DNA of 64,000 nucleotides from Rhodanobacter glycinis (GCF_006438785.1 NZ_RCZB01000002.1:1-64000); one strand, 5' to 3'. Counted from the first letter of the stretch, positions 20,724-30,403 are shown. Program-made: numbers and translations. Notes: generated by a model from the sequence alone, not told the origin.

Positions 20724-23600
20724 TCAGAACTTGATCGTCGCCCGCGCCCAGTAATAGCGGCCGAGCACGTCGTACGTGGCGGTATCCACGTTGTAGTTCG
20801 AACCGTTCTGGTAGACCAGCGGTGGCAGTTTGTTGCTGAGGTTGTCCACGCCGACATCGAAGCGGGTGTGGATCGATGGCACCGCATAGCCCAGCTGGAT
20901 CGAGTGGTAGATCACCGAAGCCATCGGGATGTTCACGCCGCTGATGGCGGCGTCGGCGTTGAGCGCGGTCAGCTTGTTGATGTAGCGCGACTGCCACTGG
21001 GCGTTCCAGTTGCCCTTGTCCCAATTGAGCGTGACCGTGCCGCGCCAGCGCGAGATGTTGCCGAATTGCGGGCTCAGGGTGCCGGCGTAGTTGATCGTCT
21101 TTGCGCCCGGCTGGCCGGGTGTTGCGTCGTTCTTGTATGTCGACGTGTAGCTGGTGCTGAGACCGGCCCGGAAGTTTCCGGGATCGAAGCTGCCCAGGTC
21201 GAAATGCGGGATCTTGTAGCGCAGCGTGTAGTCGATGCCGGTGGTACTCAGGTTGCCCAGGTTGACCACCGGGGTATTGATCAGGAACACCTGGCCCGGC
21301 GTCCTGCTGGTGTTGTCCTGGCGATGGATGAACGAGCAATACGGACTGCTGCTGTTGTTGAAACAGGAGTTGACCACGGTATCGGCCTGGATCGCCGTCA
21401 GTGTGTCGGACAGGTAGATGTGCCAGAAGTCGACGCTGGTGGACAAGCCGGGCAGCCAGTCCGGGTCGTAGACCAGTCCGAGATCGATGGACTTGCCCTT
21501 TTCGGGCTTCAGCTTCGCACCTACCGTGGTGGCGCCGGAGTAGAACGTATTGACCTGTGCAGGCGAGTTGCCGGCCCAGTTCACGGGAACGAACTGGCAG
21601 GCTACCGGATGCGCCGCCAGCTCGGCCGCCGTGCGTCCGACGCAGGGGTCGTTCAAGTTGGGCTGGACCAGCGTGCGGCCATCGTAGAGTTCATTGAGGT
21701 TGGGCGCGCGGAACACCTGGGAGACCGTGCCGCGCACCAGCAGATCGGCGGTGGGACGCCACTCGATCGCGATCTTGCCGTTGGTGGTCGTGCCGGTGGT
21801 GCTGTAGTTGGACGTGCGGATGCCGAGGTCGAGGTTCAGCGAGTGGGCCCATGGCTGCTCGGAGAGCAATGGAATGAGTGTTTCGGCATACAGCTCCTTG
21901 ACGTCGAAGCTGCCGCGCCCGGGCGAACCGCAGGCTTCCTGCAGAATCTGGCAGGTGGTGGTCACCGGATCGAGCACGGCGAACGAGCTCACGGTGTAGT
22001 TCATGGACTGCTTGCGATACAAGGCGCCGGCGGACAACTGCATCGTGCCGGCGGGCAAGTCCCACAGCTCGCCGCTGGCATCGAACTGACCCTGCTTGGT
22101 CGACTGGGTAAAGATGTAGACCGGCGTTTTCACGCCACCCCTCAACTGCGCGCCGACACTCGGGTCGGCCTGGTTGAAGATGTTCGCGCCGCCGTCGACG
22201 GCTGCCTGCAGCGCCGGTATGTCCACCTCGTTGGTGTCGCGCTGGTCGCGTTTGGTATGGCTGTAGTTGACCGATGCATCCCAGATCCAGCTGCTGTCCT
22301 GGCCGAAATTGCCGCGCAGCCCCGTGTTGATCTGGCCGGTGTTGGTGGTGTAACTGTGCACGCGTGTGCCGGCGCCGGTGAGGCGGGTCTGGAAGTTGTA
22401 GCCACTGTTCGGATCGCCGGGGACGGGATTCTGGCTGAACGTGACGCCAAACGGATTGATCGGATTGTTGGAGGAGATGATCAGGCCGTCGCCGGTCCCG
22501 ACCGGTGAAGGAGCGTCCTGGCCGCTGGATACCGTGTGGTTGTAGAACGCATCGACGAACGCGGTGAGGTTGTCGGTGAGGTTGTAACTGCCGAGGATAA
22601 AACCGTTGGTGCGCTTCTGTGCGGTCTGGATGTAGTTGAGCGCAGCGTAGTTGTAGGTATCCGAGGCGAGACGGCAGCGGTAGTCACCGAGGGCCGATCC
22701 ATCACCCTGCGCCAGGGTCACATTGGCGGTGCCGCTCGAATTGATCGGGCAGCCGTACTGGCTGGCGATCGATGCGGGCAGCTGGATCCTGCCGGTCGGG
22801 ATCGAGCTGGAGCCGGCCGCCACGACAGAGCCGCTCGACAGGTACAGCTGCTGCTTGGAGAACTTGCGCCTTTTGCCGAGCACCGCGTCGTACTTGTTGT
22901 AATCGAGGCCGCCGGCAATGCTGTAATTCTCACCCGTGCTGCCCGCGGTCAGATTGAATCCGCGGCGCTGGGCGTCGCCATGGCTGGAGATGCCATCGTT
23001 CAAGCTGAACTGGGCACCCTTGAAGTCCTTGCGCAGGATGAAATTGACGACGCCACCGATGGCGTCGGAGCCGTACACGGTGGAAGCCCCCTCGGCCAGC
23101 ACGTCGACCCGCTCGATCATCTCCGGCGGGATCAGGTTGAGATCCGGGTTGGCCATGCGTTGGCCGTTGACCAGTACCAGCGTGCGGCTGATGCCCAGGC
23201 CGCGCAGCGAGACGCGCGACGCACCATCGCCGGCTTCCAGCAAGGGACTGGCCACGCCACCACCATTGCTGTTGTTCTGCGGATTGGTGGCATTGCCGGA
23301 GATGCTCGGCATCTGCTGCAGCACGTCGCCCAGCACGGGCTTGCCCGAGTTGGTGAGGGTGGCGCGATCCAGCGTCACTACCGGACTGGCCGTCTCGGCG
23401 TCCACACGCCGGATCAGCGAGCCGGTTACGACCACCGCCTGCAGGGTTTTGGCCTTGTTCTTGGATGGTGGCGTGGTCTGATCTGACGATGACGTATCCG
23501 CCTGCGGTACCTGCGCCTGGGCCACACCTGCTGCCGCGAAAATTCCTGCAGTCAATGCCAGGCGCACTGCCAGTGACAAGTGATTCATGCCGTATTTCAT
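20724..23600 (-). CDS. TonB-dependent receptor (large, Xanthomonadales type)
   Basis: 958 aa outer-membrane receptor. A signal peptide (about residues 1-30, ending AAGVAQA) is followed by an acidic/Ser/Thr linker, a TonB box-like region LQAVVVTGSLI (about 50-60), a plug domain with VSLRGLGISRTLVLVNGQRM and STVYGSDAIGGVVNFIL, and a long 22-strand barrel. It ends RATIKF, the terminal aromatic residue used for barrel assembly. The start at 23600 has a good GGGAGAT site; the frame extends 49 codons upstream without support. The substrate is unknown. It is flanked by two TPR-containing modifying enzymes, all on one strand. Confidence 0.93.
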   Translation of the reverse strand: MKYGMNHLSLAVRLALTAGIFAAAGVAQAQVPQADTSSSDQTTPPSKNKAKTLQAVVVTGSLIRRVDAETASPVVTLDRATLTNSGKPVLGDVLQQMPSISGNATNPQNNSNGGGVASPLLEAGDGASRVSLRGLGISRTLVLVNGQRMANPDLNLIPPEMIERVDVLAEGASTVYGSDAIGGVVNFILRKDFKGAQFSLNDGISSHGDAQRRGFNLTAGSTGENYSIAGGLDYNKYDAVLGKRRKFSKQQLYLSSGSVVAAGSSSIPTGRIQLPASIASQYGCPINSSGTANVTLAQGDGSALGDYRCRLASDTYNYAALNYIQTAQKRTNGFILGSYNLTDNLTAFVDAFYNHTVSSGQDAPSPVGTGDGLIISSNNPINPFGVTFSQNPVPGDPNSGYNFQTRLTGAGTRVHSYTTNTGQINTGLRGNFGQDSSWIWDASVNYSHTKRDQRDTNEVDIPALQAAVDGGANIFNQADPSVGAQLRGGVKTPVYIFTQSTKQGQFDASGELWDLPAGTMQLSAGALYRKQSMNYTVSSFAVLDPVTTTCQILQEACGSPGRGSFDVKELYAETLIPLLSEQPWAHSLNLDLGIRTSNYSTTGTTTNGKIAIEWRPTADLLVRGTVSQVFRAPNLNELYDGRTLVQPNLNDPCVGRTAAELAAHPVACQFVPVNWAGNSPAQVNTFYSGATTVGAKLKPEKGKSIDLGLVYDPDWLPGLSTSVDFWHIYLSDTLTAIQADTVVNSCFNNSSSPYCSFIHRQDNTSRTPGQVFLINTPVVNLGNLSTTGIDYTLRYKIPHFDLGSFDPGNFRAGLSTSYTSTYKNDATPGQPGAKTINYAGTLSPQFGNISRWRGTVTLNWDKGNWNAQWQSRYINKLTALNADAAISGVNIPMASVIYHSIQLGYAVPSIHTRFDVGVDNLSNKLPPLVYQNGSNYNVDTATYDVLGRYYWARATIKF

Positions 23601-23789
23601 TGGATCTCCCCAGTGGATGGATGTTGTTATCCGTTCCCGGCTTTCGAGCGCGTCGAGTCCCCCCCGGGCACGCGTTGAGCCACGCGACGATGATCGCCTG
23701 CGTTGCCCAACAGCCAAAAGACTACTCCCAGAAATGGTCCAGCGCACAAGGCCCTGGTACGCAAGCCAGGCGGCCCGTCGGACCGTTGA

Positions 23790-25148
23790 TCAGCCAGCCG
23801 GCGACCCGGAAGACTCTTCGGGCCGCGGTTGTGCCGGAGCCTCGCCCGACCGATTGAAGTCGCCGATGGCGGCGACCAGATCAGCCACCGCCGCCTGTTC
23901 GGCTTCACTGAGATCGGGATTCCAGCTGTCCATGATCAACACCACGCGGGTCTGGTCGCTGTGGTTCCACGCTTCGTGTTCGAACGTATCGTCGAAGGTG
24001 ACACAACGGCCTTCCTTCCACACATGGGTTTCGCCACCGACGCGCAACGCGCAATCCGGCGGCACGATGAGCGGAAGATGCGTGACCAGGCGAGTATTGG
24101 TGACGCCGCGGTGCGGCAGGATATGCGTGCCTGGACGCAGCACCGAGTACAGCGTTTCCGGCGCGTGGTCGCGCACCCGAACCAGCGGCATGGAGTCGAG
24201 CAGCCCGATGGTGCGCGGGCAACGCGCACAGTGCGCGTCATGGCGCACACCGTGCCGATAGAAGAAGAAGGCATCCCATGCCGCCTCTTGTGTACCGGAC
24301 GAACCCAGCAGGTGCGCCGCCACTGCCTCGGCTGAGTTGGTGCCCAGAAACGGCACGAGGTCATCCTGCCCGTTCGACAGCACCGCGCGCAGTTCCTCAC
24401 GTATCACGTCAACGGCAGCCTCCAGCTGTGCCTGTGCCGGAAAGCGCTCGCGTGGGTAGAAGGTCTGGCTGGGGATGCCCGGAAAGTACAGGAATTCGGG
24501 CCGCTGTCGCGGATCTGGCAACGGTGCAGGTTGCTCATGCAGATAGATGGACAGGCACTGATCCACGCGAGACAGTTCCGATCGTCCGTAGCGTTGTCGC
24601 AGCGGCTCGATGATCGCATCGAACAGCTCGCGTCGACCGGCAGCGACGTATTGCGTGGCGTGTTTTACCGCGTCGCGTACGCCTGGCGCGGTGGTCGCGT
24701 CGCTGAGCCAGCGCCCGTGCGCTTGCGCAGCATTGATCGCGCCCAGATAAGCTGACATCGCTTCGCGCTGGCGTCCCTGCTGCTCGAACACCACGCCCAG
24801 GCGCAGACGCGCCACGAACATGCCGGGTGCGAGCTCCAGACCTTTGTGCAAGCTGTCGGCGGCGGCTTGCAGATCCCCGGCCAGCATCTGTGCCGAACCC
24901 AGCTGGTGCAGGATGGCCGCGTCCTGAGGGTGCGCGCGTTGCGCCGCAAGCAGCAACTCGATCGCGCGAGCCGTATATCCCCGACTGAGCTGGCGGGTGG
25001 CCAGAAACTGTAGCGCTTCGGCGTCATCGGGCTGGACTTCGAGCAGGCGCGAGAATGCCTGCTCGGCCAGCGCCATGTCGCCACGCTGCAATCCAGCAAG
25101 CGCCTGCTCGCGGCAGGTCGCGGGAGTAGCGTTTGGCGGGTTGTCCAT
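23790..25148 (-). CDS. TPR-repeat aspartyl/asparaginyl beta-hydroxylase
   Basis: 452 aa with the ATG at 25148; a GTG at 25160 would add four residues and neither start has a strong ribosome site. The N-terminal 170 residues are TPR-like. The C-terminal domain resembles Asp/Asn beta-hydroxylases (2-oxoglutarate/Fe(II) dioxygenases): HILPHRGVTNTRLVTHLPL gives the first iron-ligand region and DDTFEHEAWNHSDQTRVVL the second His and the Arg that binds 2-oxoglutarate. CARCP at about residue 305 is an unusual Cys pair. It is upstream of the TonB receptor on the same strand, 189 bases away. Confidence 0.85.
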   Translation of the reverse strand: MDNPPNATPATCREQALAGLQRGDMALAEQAFSRLLEVQPDDAEALQFLATRQLSRGYTARAIELLLAAQRAHPQDAAILHQLGSAQMLAGDLQAAADSLHKGLELAPGMFVARLRLGVVFEQQGRQREAMSAYLGAINAAQAHGRWLSDATTAPGVRDAVKHATQYVAAGRRELFDAIIEPLRQRYGRSELSRVDQCLSIYLHEQPAPLPDPRQRPEFLYFPGIPSQTFYPRERFPAQAQLEAAVDVIREELRAVLSNGQDDLVPFLGTNSAEAVAAHLLGSSGTQEAAWDAFFFYRHGVRHDAHCARCPRTIGLLDSMPLVRVRDHAPETLYSVLRPGTHILPHRGVTNTRLVTHLPLIVPPDCALRVGGETHVWKEGRCVTFDDTFEHEAWNHSDQTRVVLIMDSWNPDLSEAEQAAVADLVAAIGDFNRSGEAPAQPRPEESSGSPAG

Positions 25149-25251
25149 CGGCAGATTCACTATTGAACGTACCGGGTGAGTATAGGAACGCGATCAGGCG
25201 ATGAAGCAACCCGCGACTGCGTGTCGTGCGTTGGTGGCCGGGCCGACAAGG

Positions 25252-26631
25252 TCAGCGCATGTAGCGGTTTTGCAGAAACGCAAAGACGGCGCGCAAACCC
25301 ATCGCTTCGCCACCGCGCGGCCGGCCTGGGCGATCGGCGTCGTTCCACGCGTAGGTGTCCAGGTGCAGCCATGGGATGGTGTCCGGCACGAAGCGTTCCA
25401 GATACAGCGCCGCGGTGATCGCGCCTGCGTGGCGCGACGAGCCGGCATTGGCGAAGTCGGCCAGGTACGAATCGAGCATGCGCCGGTACGGCCGCCACAA
25501 CGGTAGCTGCCACAGCGGATCGTTGACCGTGCGACCGGCGGCCAGCACGGCGGCGGCGATTGCCGCGTCGTTGGCGAACAGCGCCGGCAGGTCGGGCCCC
25601 AGCGCCACGCGCGCGGCGCCGGTGAGGGTGGCGAAGTCGATGATCAGTTCGGGCTGCTGCTCGGCGCCGTAGGCCAGCGCGTCGCACAGCACCAGGCGGC
25701 CTTCGGCGTCGGTGTTGTCGATCTCCACGGCCAGCCCGGCGCGAGTGGTGATCACCTCGCCCGGACGCATCGCGTTGCCGGCCACCGCGTTCTCCACCGC
25801 CGGAATCAGAAGGGTCAGCCGCAGCGGCAAGTTCGCCTGCATGATCAGCCCGGCCAGCGCGATCGCATGCGCGGCGCCGCCCATGTCCTTCTTCATCCAG
25901 CGCATGCCGTCGGACGATTTCAGGTCGAGCCCGCCGGTATCGAAGCACACGCCCTTGCCGACCACCACCAGCTTCGGATCGCTGGCCTTGCCCCAGCTCA
26001 GCTCCACCAGTCGTGGCGCGCGATGACTGGCGCGACCTACGGCATGGATGGTCGGGAAGTTGGCCTTGAGCAGTTCGTCGCCGACCCACTCGCGCACTTT
26101 CGCCTTGTGCGTCTTGCCGAGCTGCTTGACCGATTCCGCCAGCTGCGCCGGGCCCATGTCCTCGGTCGGTGTATTGACCAGGTCGCGCACCTGCGCGGTG
26201 GCCTGCACCAGCGGCGCCAGCTGCTGCAGTTCGGCGGTGGTCACGGCGAGCCGGGCCGGCGCACGCTTCGGCTGGCGATAACGGCCGAACTGATATGCGC
26301 CCAGCGCCCAGCCCAGTGCCGCCAGCGTGGGATCGCTCAGCACACCTTCGGCGGCAAGGTGGTAGCTGGCCTCGGGCAGGGCGCACGGCAACGCCGCGAG
26401 TGCCGTCAGCGGATCGGCCGGATCGATCCCGACCAGCACGCGCACCAGCTTGCCGGCGGGATCGGACAACAGCGCGAAGGTGCCCGCTGCCGCCTCGAAA
26501 CCGCTGTCGCTCAACCAGCGGCGCTGCGGCGCACTGAGCCGGCGTCGGGTCGCGGCGTAATGCGCGGCATCGGTGGTTTCGATGGCGATGCTGTGGCGGC
26601 CGCCGGGTTGGCGTTCGATCAGGGCGGACAT
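25252..26631 (-). CDS. Leucyl aminopeptidase family (M17) peptidase
   Basis: 459 aa cytoplasmic di-zinc aminopeptidase. Metal-binding and catalytic signatures are visible: VGKGVCFDTGGLDLKSSDGM (about residue 235-255), KKDMGGAA, and the family signature NTDAEGRLVL (about 320). The N-terminal domain is divergent from PepA, which fits the shorter PepB-like members common in Xanthomonadales and alphaproteobacteria. The start at 26631 was chosen over one 15 codons upstream because MSALIERQ begins the conserved part. It follows the HAD gene by 87 bases on the same strand. Confidence 0.92.
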   Translation of the reverse strand: MSALIERQPGGRHSIAIETTDAAHYAATRRRLSAPQRRWLSDSGFEAAAGTFALLSDPAGKLVRVLVGIDPADPLTALAALPCALPEASYHLAAEGVLSDPTLAALGWALGAYQFGRYRQPKRAPARLAVTTAELQQLAPLVQATAQVRDLVNTPTEDMGPAQLAESVKQLGKTHKAKVREWVGDELLKANFPTIHAVGRASHRAPRLVELSWGKASDPKLVVVGKGVCFDTGGLDLKSSDGMRWMKKDMGGAAHAIALAGLIMQANLPLRLTLLIPAVENAVAGNAMRPGEVITTRAGLAVEIDNTDAEGRLVLCDALAYGAEQQPELIIDFATLTGAARVALGPDLPALFANDAAIAAAVLAAGRTVNDPLWQLPLWRPYRRMLDSYLADFANAGSSRHAGAITAALYLERFVPDTIPWLHLDTYAWNDADRPGRPRGGEAMGLRAVFAFLQNRYMR

Positions 26632-26718
26632 GCGGATTCCTTCTGGCTTGCGTTGGCACGACGCGAGGTGTGCCATGGATGGCGAATCGCCAATGATGCG
26701 CGCAATGCCCGCCGCTGC

Positions 26719-27429
26719 CTATCGGCCCTCGGCAGCAGGAGCCTGTGCTTCGAGCCAGTCGGCCAGCGCAGTCATGTCGCGCAGATCCAGCTCCGGTGGC
26801 GGTCCCAGTTCGGCCGGCCAGGGCTGCGCATCGCGATTGATCCAGGCAGTGCGCAGACCGGCATCGCGCGCGCCGATCATGTCCATCGCCGGATCGTCGC
26901 CGACGTGCATGATCTGCTGCGGCGCCACGCCAAGCCGTTCGGCGGCGGCCAGAAAAATCCGCGGATCGGGCTTGGCCACGCCGCTGTCGCGGGCGCAGAC
27001 GTGATGGGCGAAGTGCGCATGGATACCGATGCGCTGCAGGTCGGCGTTGCCGTTGGTCAGGCTGGCCAGCGGCCAGCGTGCGGTGATCCGCTGCAGTGCC
27101 GGCAGGCTGTCCGGGTACAGCTCCACGCGGTTGCGCGCGGCGAAGTAGATTTCCCACAACGCCTCGATCGGCGCGGCGGCGATGCCGCAGGCGGCAAACG
27201 CCTGCTGCAGGGTGAGCTGGCGCTGGGTGGTGAAGTCATGCGCCAGGTCGAGCCGCTCGGCGGCGACCCGTGCGCGCAGCTCGCGCATGGCCGCGATCGG
27301 CCAGGCGCGTGCGACATCGGGGTGATGCTGCTGCAACCAGGCGTCGACCGCCTGGTCGGCGCGTTCCAGCGCCGGCAGCACCGGCCACAGGGTGTCGTCC
27401 AGATCCAGCGTGAGTGCGAGTATCTGCAC
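26719..27429 (-). CDS. HAD-family hydrolase (YigB-like)
   Basis: 236 aa phosphatase-like protein. Motif I is LDLDDTLWP (residues 8-16, nucleophile Asp), motif II is the T in ASLTNGN (about 120), and the Lys and motif III/IV region contains AKPDPRIFLAAAERLG and HVGDDPAMDMIGARDAG. The size and cap type match YigB, an FMN phosphatase, but substrate specificity in HADs is hard to predict. The start codon is GTG at 27429, 13 bases after the stop of the PstS-like gene, so the two are probably co-transcribed. Confidence 0.88.
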   Translation of the reverse strand: MQILALTLDLDDTLWPVLPALERADQAVDAWLQQHHPDVARAWPIAAMRELRARVAAERLDLAHDFTTQRQLTLQQAFAACGIAAAPIEALWEIYFAARNRVELYPDSLPALQRITARWPLASLTNGNADLQRIGIHAHFAHHVCARDSGVAKPDPRIFLAAAERLGVAPQQIMHVGDDPAMDMIGARDAGLRTAWINRDAQPWPAELGPPPELDLRDMTALADWLEAQAPAAEGR

Positions 27430-27441
27430 GCCAGCCGTGGC

Positions 27442-28791
27442 TCAGCGCTTGCTGACGCGCAGCACCTGACCGAGCTTGAGCTGATCGTTCTTCAGGTGGT
27501 TCCATTCGCGCAGCTTGGCCACCTCGACCGCATGCCGCTTGGCAATCGACGACAGCGTGTCGCCCTTGGTCACCTTGTAGGTCGTCGCGGTCTGGCTGGC
27601 GTCGGCGGTGACCTTGCCGAAATCCTTGCTGCCGTTCCGGCTGACCGTGGTGGCCGAGCCGTTGGCGTGCGCCACGCCGCTGACGGTGACGTCGCTCACG
27701 CTGCCGCTGATGCGGTTGAGCCGGGCCGTGTCCGCCGCCTCTGCACGACGTGCTTCCAGCGCTGTCCTGGCCGCTATCGTATCGGGCGAGGTGGGCGCCA
27801 CTGCAGCGCGCGCGGCATAGGTCGCGCCCGGTGCCGAGACCGGCGTGACATGGCTGGCGCGTGCACCGACTTCGGCGAGGATGCGGCTGCGGCGCGAGCT
27901 GTCCATTGCGGTCAGCGCGCTGCCATCCTGATAGGGCAGCACAGCGTGCCTGCGCAGCACCGCCTTGCCCGGCTCGGTCTGCACGAAGTCGACGAAGGCC
28001 TGCGCACTGGCGGCCTTCGGGCTGCTCGGGTTGGTCACCAGGTACAGCGGAATGAACAGTGGATAGCTGCCATCGGCGACGTTGGCGACGGTGGCTCGCT
28101 TGCCGTTGACCGGGATCGCCTTGAGTTTGCCGTTGCCACTGATGCCCGCGAGCGTGGTCACACCCAGGCCGTTCGGATTGAGCGCGATGCCTTCCTCCAG
28201 CTTGCGCGTGTTGACGTAGAGCCGCGGCGCGGCCACCGGCTGGTTGCCGCGGCCGAACAGCAGGCTGCGCAGGCTGAATTCCACGCCGTCGCCAGGGCTG
28301 GCCACCGCATATACATCGATCGGCGCGTTGTTGCCGCCGACCTCGCTCCAGTTGTGGATCTTGCCGTAGTAGATGTCGTGCACCTGCTTCAGCGTGAGGT
28401 TGCTGACCGGGTTGGACGACTGGGTGATGATCACCAGCGCATCCCAGGCCACCGGGGTGAAGGTGAGGTTGGTGTTCTGCGCGCTGCCGTCGCCGGCACG
28501 CGCGCTGCCGGCCAGATCCGCGGTGCCGTTGGCCACCGCGTCGATGCCCGAGGCGGTGTTGAACGGCTGCAGTTCAATATGACCGCGACCGCTCTTTTCC
28601 CACGCCGCTGCCACGTCGTTGACCACGCCGTTGGCGGTGGCGACGTCGCCGCGCCAGATCAGGGTGGGGCCGCTCGCGGGTGCGCTGGCCCTGGCCTTGG
28701 CTTTGGGGTGACTCTTGGCAAATGCCGGGGCAGTGACGAAGCAGGCCCCGATCAGGGCGACGGACAGCAGGCGGGCAAGACGGACGGACAT
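27442..28791 (-). CDS. PstS-like substrate-binding protein with C-terminal LysM domain
   Basis: 449 aa. A signal peptide (MSVRLARLLSVALIGA to about residue 25, ending AFA) leads into a periplasmic phosphate-binding-like domain (about 45-320; typical segments NTASGIDAVANGTADLAGSAR, VHDIYYGKIHNWSEVGG, PLYLVTNPSSP). An Ala-rich linker and a LysM domain (about 400-446; YKVTKGDTLSSIAKRH) follow. LysM binds peptidoglycan, so the protein may be held at the wall. No pstCAB transporter genes follow. An alternative start at 28812 has no better ribosome site. Confidence 0.85.
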   Translation of the reverse strand: MSVRLARLLSVALIGACFVTAPAFAKSHPKAKARASAPASGPTLIWRGDVATANGVVNDVAAAWEKSGRGHIELQPFNTASGIDAVANGTADLAGSARAGDGSAQNTNLTFTPVAWDALVIITQSSNPVSNLTLKQVHDIYYGKIHNWSEVGGNNAPIDVYAVASPGDGVEFSLRSLLFGRGNQPVAAPRLYVNTRKLEEGIALNPNGLGVTTLAGISGNGKLKAIPVNGKRATVANVADGSYPLFIPLYLVTNPSSPKAASAQAFVDFVQTEPGKAVLRRHAVLPYQDGSALTAMDSSRRSRILAEVGARASHVTPVSAPGATYAARAAVAPTSPDTIAARTALEARRAEAADTARLNRISGSVSDVTVSGVAHANGSATTVSRNGSKDFGKVTADASQTATTYKVTKGDTLSSIAKRHAVEVAKLREWNHLKNDQLKLGQVLRVSKR

Positions 28792-29017
28792 GGTGGTGGG
28801 GAACCCCGGCATGATTATGTGTGGATGTAATGGCGCGAGTATGCCGCCTTGCGGGCGCACATAGAGTGAACTGGAAAGGATATTCCATCGGCCTGAACAC
28901 AAAACATCAAGCACTTTCATGGATTTGCGCGAGGCAGTTCGCCAGCCTGTGCGCCGGCACACGGCGGGCCGGCGATCCACGCCACGGTTTGGCCGATGAT
29001 CGGCTTCGCGCTGCGGT

Positions 29018-30403
29018 TCAGTTCACCACCACATAGCGAGTGCCATCGGCATCGGCGACCACCAGCACCAGCTGGCGCGGCTTCACGCCGGCCAGCCCGC
29101 GCAGCATGTGCAGGCTGGTGATGCGCTGGTTGCCCACGCCGATCACCACGTCGTCGGTAGTCAGCCCCGCGCGCGCGGCACGACTGCCTGGCTGCACCGC
29201 ACCGATCGCCACACCGTAGAGGCCGTCGCTGCGCTGGCGCTCGTTGAGTTCGCTGAAACGCACGCCGCTGAGGCGCGGATCGAGCTGGTCGCCGTCGACG
29301 CTGGCCAGTTTCTCCGCGGCGAGCGTGGCGCTGACCTGGCGGTCATGGCCGTCGCGCAGCACGCCCAGCTGCACCGTGCTGCCCAGTGGCAGCAGGCCCT
29401 CGGTGTTGCGCAGTTCCTGCTCGCTGCGCAGCGGCTTGCCGTTGAGCGTGGTCAGCACGTCGCCCGGCTGCAGGCCGGCGTGCGCGGCGGCCGAGCCGTC
29501 GCTGACCCCGGTGACCACCACGCCGTTGTTGTCCTTCAGCTTCAGCAACTGGGCAATGCGCGGCGTGATCGCCTGCGTCTGCACGCCGAGGCTGCCGCGC
29601 TGCACCTTGCCGTGCGCCAGCAACTGCCCCATCACTTCGCTGGTGATGGCGCTGGGAATCGCAAAGCCGATGCCGACGTTGCCGCCCGACGGCGAGAAGA
29701 TCATCGTGTTGATGCCCACCAGTTCGCCGCGCAGGTTCACCAGCGCGCCGCCGGAGTTGCCGGGATTGATCGAGGCGTCGGTCTGGATGAAGTTCTGGTA
29801 GCCGGTGTCGCCGAGCCCCGAGCGGCCCAGCGCGGACACGATGCCGGCGGTCACCGTCTGGCCCAGTCCGAACGGATCGCCCACCGCCACCACGTAATCG
29901 CCCACCTGCAGCCGGGTCGAATCGGCCAGCGGCAGCGCCTTGAGATTTTGCGCGGGGATCTGCACCACCGCTACGTCGGTGTCCGGGTCGGTGCCGATCA
30001 ATCTGCCCTTGAACGTGCGCCCGTCCTGCAAGGTCACGCTGATGTCGTCGGCGCCACCGACCACATGGTTGTTGGTCAGCACGTAGCCCTTGGCTGCATC
30101 CACGATCACGCCCGAGCCCAGGCTCTGCTCGACCCGCTCGCGCGGTGCCGCGGGCAGGCCGAAGAACTGGCGCACCATCGGGTCGTCGAAGTAGGCATCG
30201 CGCACCTGCACCCGCGTCCTGGTGGAGATGTTCACCACCGCCGGGGTCACCCGCGCCAGCATCGGCGCCAGTGATGGCATCGGCTGGCCGTCGACTGCCG
30301 CCGGCAAGGTGGCGGCGATGGCGCTCGCCGGTGCGGCGCCGACGGTGATCGACACCAGCAGGCCGGCCAGCCAGTGCAAAAGTCGGGAGCGTTGCGGCGA
30401 CAT
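29018..30403 (-). CDS. degQ: Periplasmic serine endoprotease DegP/DegQ-like
   Basis: 461 aa. Signal peptide to about residue 30, trypsin-like domain with the triad His in LTNNHVVGG (about residue 114), Asp in DTDVAVVQI (about 145) and Ser in GNSGGALVN (about 220), then two PDZ domains. It degrades or refolds misfolded envelope proteins. The length and lack of a long Q-linker favour DegQ over DegP. A strong GGAGGAATCC site precedes the ATG. Divergent from nrdJa. Confidence 0.93.
   Translation of the reverse strand: MSPQRSRLLHWLAGLLVSITVGAAPASAIAATLPAAVDGQPMPSLAPMLARVTPAVVNISTRTRVQVRDAYFDDPMVRQFFGLPAAPRERVEQSLGSGVIVDAAKGYVLTNNHVVGGADDISVTLQDGRTFKGRLIGTDPDTDVAVVQIPAQNLKALPLADSTRLQVGDYVVAVGDPFGLGQTVTAGIVSALGRSGLGDTGYQNFIQTDASINPGNSGGALVNLRGELVGINTMIFSPSGGNVGIGFAIPSAITSEVMGQLLAHGKVQRGSLGVQTQAITPRIAQLLKLKDNNGVVVTGVSDGSAAAHAGLQPGDVLTTLNGKPLRSEQELRNTEGLLPLGSTVQLGVLRDGHDRQVSATLAAEKLASVDGDQLDPRLSGVRFSELNERQRSDGLYGVAIGAVQPGSRAARAGLTTDDVVIGVGNQRITSLHMLRGLAGVKPRQLVLVVADADGTRYVVVN

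Noticed and set aside
18750..25148. Small precursor peptide for the sulfotransferase/hydroxylase trio
   Set aside because: Gaps of 111 and 189 bases around the receptor hold no short frame with leader-like features or a good ribosome site.
25160..27157. Minus-strand frame of 665 codons
   Set aside because: Same strand but another frame of the M17 peptidase and HAD genes; Arg-rich translation with no motif, while the peptidase motifs are in the other frame.
25867..28830. Long plus-strand open frame of 987 codons
   Set aside because: Antisense to three well-supported genes (M17 peptidase, HAD hydrolase, PstS-LysM). Its His/Arg/Gly-rich translation is typical of the shadow frame in GC-rich DNA.
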